This document shows positions 8,925-12,534 of a stretch of 12,534 nucleotides of DNA, piece by piece. Made by a program: the position numbers and the translations under genes. How positions within the stretch are numbered: position 1 is the first letter of the stretch; the number at the start of each line of letters is the position of its first letter. Origin of the DNA: Chloromonas sp. AAM2 (taxonomy: Eukaryota > Chlorophyta > Chlorophyceae > Chlamydomonadales > Chlamydomonadaceae); NCBI GenBank assembly GCA_004335635.1, contig QAXH01001715.1, forward strand, positions 1 through 12,534, read 5' to 3'. The notes beneath the pieces are model-generated. The model did no database searches, was not told the DNA's origin, and saw nothing but the letters and a program-made list of their open reading frames with translations.

Positions 8925-11900
8925 TCAAGTGAGGTACATAGCATAGCCAGCGGCTGAAGGCTGCCCTGTAGCCTGGAGGCAATGGTCTTCGACCAGCATT
9001 TGGCCCGCCTTTGCCTTTTTGAGCAGCTTGGCTGCTTGCTTGGCAGGCCGACCCGAGTAAACCACGCGCCCACTGCTCCGTGTAGCGGTCACAACATCAG
9101 CACCCTTGCCTCGCACAACTACAAAACGGGCACGTAGGCCACGCAGCATGGGCGCATCAAAGGTAGTGAATTCAGACGCACCGCCATGCGATGGCTTGAT
9201 GCTGGTGGAGCCGCCTTGTCTACTCCCCTGCAAGTGGCTACTTGCCAGGTTACGGCCCCACTTGAGCGACTTCTTGATAAGTGACACATTGACATCGCTG
9301 CTGCTCATCTTCTTCAGGCCAGTTGAGTCCTGGCTTACGCTCGGCCCGCCAAAGCTTTGCGAGCACGCCTCAAATGCGCTCTCATCCCTGGACTGCTCTG
9401 CTGCCTGGGCGTCTTCACGGTCAATCAGGCGGTTGAGCACTGACACGTGATTCCAGCTGTGTTGCAGATCCTGCTGCGCTTGTCCCACGCGTTCACACAA
9501 CTCATGGCTCAGCAGCTGCGGGCTCCAATCTAAAAGTAGTAGCTGGGAGCGCACAGCCAGAGCGAGGGCGACGGCTGATGGTGCGTTGCCAAAAGCCAGG
9601 ACAACCCGGCCAGGGACAGTTGCGTCTGGGGAGGAGGCCACTGTGATCAAGTTCCCTGACTTGGCTCCTCCCGGGCGCATGGCATGTTTCAAGCCGTCCT
9701 CTGAAATGAATCCACCCCACTCTCCCACTGCTGCCTGCACGCATGCCGATGCACATTCCAGTGCTTGGGTTGTCTCCTTCAAATCCCAGGCCATAAGCAC
9801 GTCCAAGCTGCTGAACTGAATGAATACCAGAGCAGACTCGTCTGACGATCGACGGCTGGGCACTGGGGCTGCCATCACACCAGGCAGGATGTTGCCCAAA
9901 GACCGGAGCTGCTCTTGCTGCAAACCCAGGCGGCATCGCAGGCTGTTGGGAAGCACCAATAGCAAATCTATTTTCTCCTCGACGCCTGATAGCCGATGAC
10001 TGCCCTGAGTGTAGATGCTGCAGTCGCTTGGTAGGCTGGTGAGCACGCCGTCTAAATCCGGTTTCAGCAGGGAAGCGGTGCCGCTGCTCAGCAGAGTGTG
10101 TCCGCCTCGGCCTGCAGATGCGATCGCGTTCGAAATGGTGCGTACAGCCCCTGCGTTATGCAAAGCATTCAAAACTTGCTGAACGGACAGTTGGGGACAG
10201 TGAGAAGCAACACTGCCACACAAGTCCGAATGTCACCAGCGTCGTGCAGGCCACGCAAGCCAACTGTGGCAGAGAGATGCTGCGCTCAGTCGCCCAAACC
10301 TTGCAACAATGTCTGTGGAATGAGCAAAAAACGATGTGTTGAGGGGACGCCCACCTGTGTAATGGTACCGGCGCATGATTGCGTTGAATGTCACGCACGC
10401 GACACTGTCAACGCCAGCGTGCATTCCTAGCCGTACACGCAGGCCTCGGAAGGCGAGCACTGCCTGAGGCGCTCCCGGCAGGCAGGCAACCCACTGCGCT
10501 TTCCAATGCGCGGCCATGTCGCGTCCCATTGTCTTTGGACCCGACGCATTTGTGGCTTCTGATTGAGAGTTATCCAACTCTGGATTTGTGTTTGTGATGG
10601 CAGTGAAAGGAAAGAGGAAGCCGGACGAGAAAGCCGTGGGCTCCTGTACAGAGACGCTCGAGCCCGCTTCGCTGGGCCAAGCGCCTATTGAGTTGCGTGG
10701 CCCTTGCCCGCCATGGATATGATGATTGCTCATGTCACCGGTGCCTTTCAATGGCCGCATGCCAAGCTTACATGTGTTCCCTTTACAGCTGAAGGAGGGG
10801 CTCTTTCTGTCTGTTCCAAGGCACCAAACCTCGTTTGCGTGGCTGTTCTGCAGCAGCTCCTTGGGCCACGCCAAATCAAGCAACTCCTTTTGAACTGCCA
10901 TACAGAACTTGACAGCGGCCTCAGGATGGGCGAATGCGACGATGAAAGAATCCCCTGCAAGTGGTGATGCAAGGACATGTGATGCGTCAAGGGAGCATCT
11001 CTGTACAATTGAATCCAAGTGCGAGTGCTGCTGGGCCCAAGCAAAACTCAGATTGGAAGTCACAGTCGACATTGCCTGTTCAAGTGCTGCACTGTGCATA
11101 CCCAGGCGATAAGCCAAGTTGGTCATACCGGTGCACTGGACTGGTGAGCGCTAAAACTGTCAACCACAGCAGCGGACTATAAGCCTAGTCCGGCAAATGC
11201 ACGCGGTCGTACCTTCCCAGACGCTCTCATACCTGCAGGTAACAGGCAACAACGCAGTGGGTTTGAGAGAGAACAACGAGAGGCGCCTTGTGATCTGTAC
11301 ATCAACGACATTGTTCCTGAACAGGCGTCAAGCTGGCATGCTGTTCGGGGTCATTGACAATGCACGCCACGTTCACACTGCCACACAAAGCGCCATAAGC
11401 CAACTGCGTTCGTAATGGTCACGAGCGTCCCGTCTCACCCTGCATGTTTGGCCGCCAGGTTGCGTATGCACCCGTTGTGCAGCTTGACGGCGGTGTCCAT
11501 GACCATTGCATCCAGCTCCTCCCACAGCAGGGTGGAATCCTCGATGTCGGTGACACAGAGGGTGGTGGTGGGGCCTGGGCCTGGGTGGCGCACATGCCCA
11601 AGACCGGGATGCAGATGGGACAGCAGATCACATCTGCAGGGACAGGCATCGCAGGTTCGCATCTTGCAAGCAGTCGAACGGTCGTCTACACACAGAATGC
11701 CGAGGACTTATGGGACAGCAGACCACATCCACTTAGAAACAACACACAAACCCGTGTGTCGCACAGTTGGAGATGGGGAGAAGAAAGAAATGTGCTCGTG
11801 AAACAGCCGGGTGTCTCTTGGTTTAAATCTCAATCTGCGTCATGAAAGGCATGTTTGGATCCTTTGATGTGAATCGTGAGACATGAACGTGAACGAGCGC

Positions 11901-12216
11901 GAGCTTTCATCACGTAATCACAGCGGGGTGCAGGCAGTGAGGCGCGGACAGGCAGCGACGGCTTGTGTTAATAACTGCGGTAAGCGTACCTGATTGCAAT
12001 TGCGATCAAGGCACCGAACAGAACGCAGATCGGCACGACCACGCACACAACTACCAACGTGGCTTTCCGGTGGCCACTGCTTCCCCCTGTTGCCTCAGCA
12101 GCTGCATCGCTTGGTGAGGGTGAGCTTGGCGTTGGTGTCGGCGACCTCGGCACCGGCCGCAGGATGCGATTGATTGAACCCCAGTACTCAGTTTTCAACG
12201 CCGTCGTGTTACCTCG
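8925..12216 (-). CDS. Receptor-type tandem class III nucleotide cyclase (5' partial, 5 exons seen)
   Basis: Minus-strand exons 12216-11990, 11633-11439, 11232-11213, 10954-10355 and 10150-8925 (TGA) keep phase at every junction and give 755 residues. Residues 1-51 are a Pro/Ser/Thr linker (SPTPTPSSPSPS); 52-75 a hydrophobic transmembrane helix; 76-96 a juxtamembrane segment. Cyclase domain 1 (about 97-415) has TTTLCVTDIEDSTLLWEEL (metal Asp105), GYESVWEGDSFIVAF (metal Asp149), WPKELL, a Ser/Asn-rich insert (about 183-312), FRGLRVRLGMHAGVD, YHYTGAVRTISNA and GRGGHTLLS. Domain 2 (about 453-735) has ALVFIQFSSLD, GRVVLAF, LLLLDWSPQLL, LRGLRARF and VVYSGRPAKQAAKLLKKA. Tandem domains behind one helix are typical of chlorophyte receptor cyclases making cAMP or cGMP at a membrane; substrate is unresolved, since the position that is Lys or Glu in adenylyl/guanylyl cyclases is Val145. 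Domain 2 lacks both metal Asp. The start and ectodomain are not visible; the first exon seen follows a TACTAAC branch site (12262-12256) and CTGCAG. Confidence 0.85.
11213..11232 (-). other. 20-nt micro-exon of the cyclase gene
   Basis: On the minus strand CCTGCAG precedes and GTACGA follows a 20-base exon encoding the residues YESVWE plus partial Gly codons at both ends. The upstream exon ends GCAGG (phase 2) before GTGAGA; the downstream exon starts after TTGCAG with GG then GAT. Together they read AGYESVWEGDSF, restoring the strand-turn-strand that carries the second metal-binding Asp. Without it neither phase nor family pattern fits. Confidence 0.8.
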
Positions 12217-12534
12217 CTGCAGCATGATAGTGCGCACACGGCAGACAGATGCAAGGTTAGTACTAGGTGCGGAGTCCGCTGCGGACGTACGCTAAACAGT
12301 GAACGATACACACGTTCGGCGTCGCCCTTCTATGCGACCCAAGGGTTTAGAATCGCGCACGTCTTGTGTGCCAACCCTACGTCTCGTTTTTGCTGCAGGC
12401 CAGCGGCTGTGCTGACTCAAGGCTGGTTCCGCCGTGCTGCAGTGCCTGCTTCCATCCATCCGTATTGTGGCGCACATGGAGACCCTCTTTGCGAAACAGA
12501 TCTGTGCACATGGAGACCCTCTTTGCGAAACAGA
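12217..12534. other. Upstream intron or unresolved 5' part of the cyclase gene
   Basis: The sequence next to the first visible exon behaves as the 3' end of an intron (minus-strand TACTAAC at 12262-12256, acceptor CTGCAG at 12222-12217). I could not identify a further exon with confidence before the right edge. A short candidate (CAAAAACGAGAC after CCTGCAG, before GTAGGG, around 12380-12399) is in phase but too short to support. Confidence 0.5.
12472..12534. repeat. Direct repeat with 34-bp period at the window edge
   Basis: A 29-bp word starting GCACATGGAGACC and ending GCGAAACAGA occurs exactly at 12472-12500 and 12506-12534. The second copy ends with the window, so the array may continue. 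The period is not a multiple of three. Confidence 0.9.

Noticed and set aside
10233..10354. Unspliced continuation of the cyclase frame reading GGRPLNTSFFAHS, which superficially resembles the catalytic G-x-x-x-N motif.
   Set aside because: It breaks down after a few residues and leads away from the rest of the fold. Splicing at CAG|GTGGGC (10355/10354) to GCAG|GG (10151/10150) gives exact phase and the expected spacing to GRGGHTLLS.
8925..11126. Two separate minus-strand genes (8925-10223 and 10233-11126).
   Set aside because: Both frames begin without an ATG at their apparent starts or inside a conserved domain, and together with upstream exons they complete one tandem cyclase with matching splice phases.
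12472..12534. CRISPR-like array from the 29-bp repeats.
   Set aside because: Only two copies with a 5-bp gap, no spacers of usable length, and the context is a eukaryotic intron or upstream region.
1..12534. An operon-like or defence-type novel system.
   Set aside because: The genes have many spliceosomal introns, unrelated functions and separate promoters. No nuclease, integrase, transposase or toxin-like motif was seen.

Overview
The window looks like nuclear DNA of a green alga (Chlorophyta). It holds a pherophorin-type cell-wall domain and a receptor-style tandem class III nucleotide cyclase, both typical of chlorophytes. Genes are split by spliceosomal introns of about 100-550 nt, mostly with acceptors ending in TGCAG, and TGTAA, the green-algal poly(A) signal, occurs after stop codons. 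A trebouxiophyte or core chlorophyte of moderate GC is my guess, but the class cannot be fixed from this window. Gene models below were assembled by hand by matching splice sites, codon phase and protein-family patterns. None has transcript support.

Layout. (1) 1-1344, plus strand: the last four exons of a gene ending in a pherophorin domain, cut by the left edge. (2) 1345-3299: no recognisable gene; it probably holds the 3' UTR of gene 1 and the upstream region of gene 2. It contains a CACGTG element that occurs twice, a hairpin and small repeats. (3) 3300-7047, plus strand: seven exons encoding a bacterial-type ribosomal protein L1 with a presequence that looks mitochondrial (uL1m). One of its introns appears to be GC-AG. 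(4) 7048-8924: no recognisable gene, lying between the convergent 3' ends of genes 2 and 3. (5) 8925-12216, minus strand: five exons, one of only 20 nt, encoding one transmembrane helix followed by two cyclase homology domains. The N-terminal ectodomain is not visible and probably lies beyond the right edge. (6) 12217-12534: intron or upstream sequence, ending in two copies of a 34-bp-period repeat.

The three genes are independent eukaryotic transcription units. They serve cell-wall/extracellular matrix, mitochondrial translation and membrane cyclic-nucleotide signalling, and nothing suggests a shared pathway. I saw no RNA gene, CRISPR array or mobile element. The most unusual object is the cyclase. 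Its first domain keeps both metal-binding aspartates but has lost the transition-state Asn/Arg pair, and its second domain has lost the aspartates and carries Lys where Asn and Arg are expected. The true signature of the first domain appears only after the 20-nt micro-exon and its flanking introns are spliced correctly.
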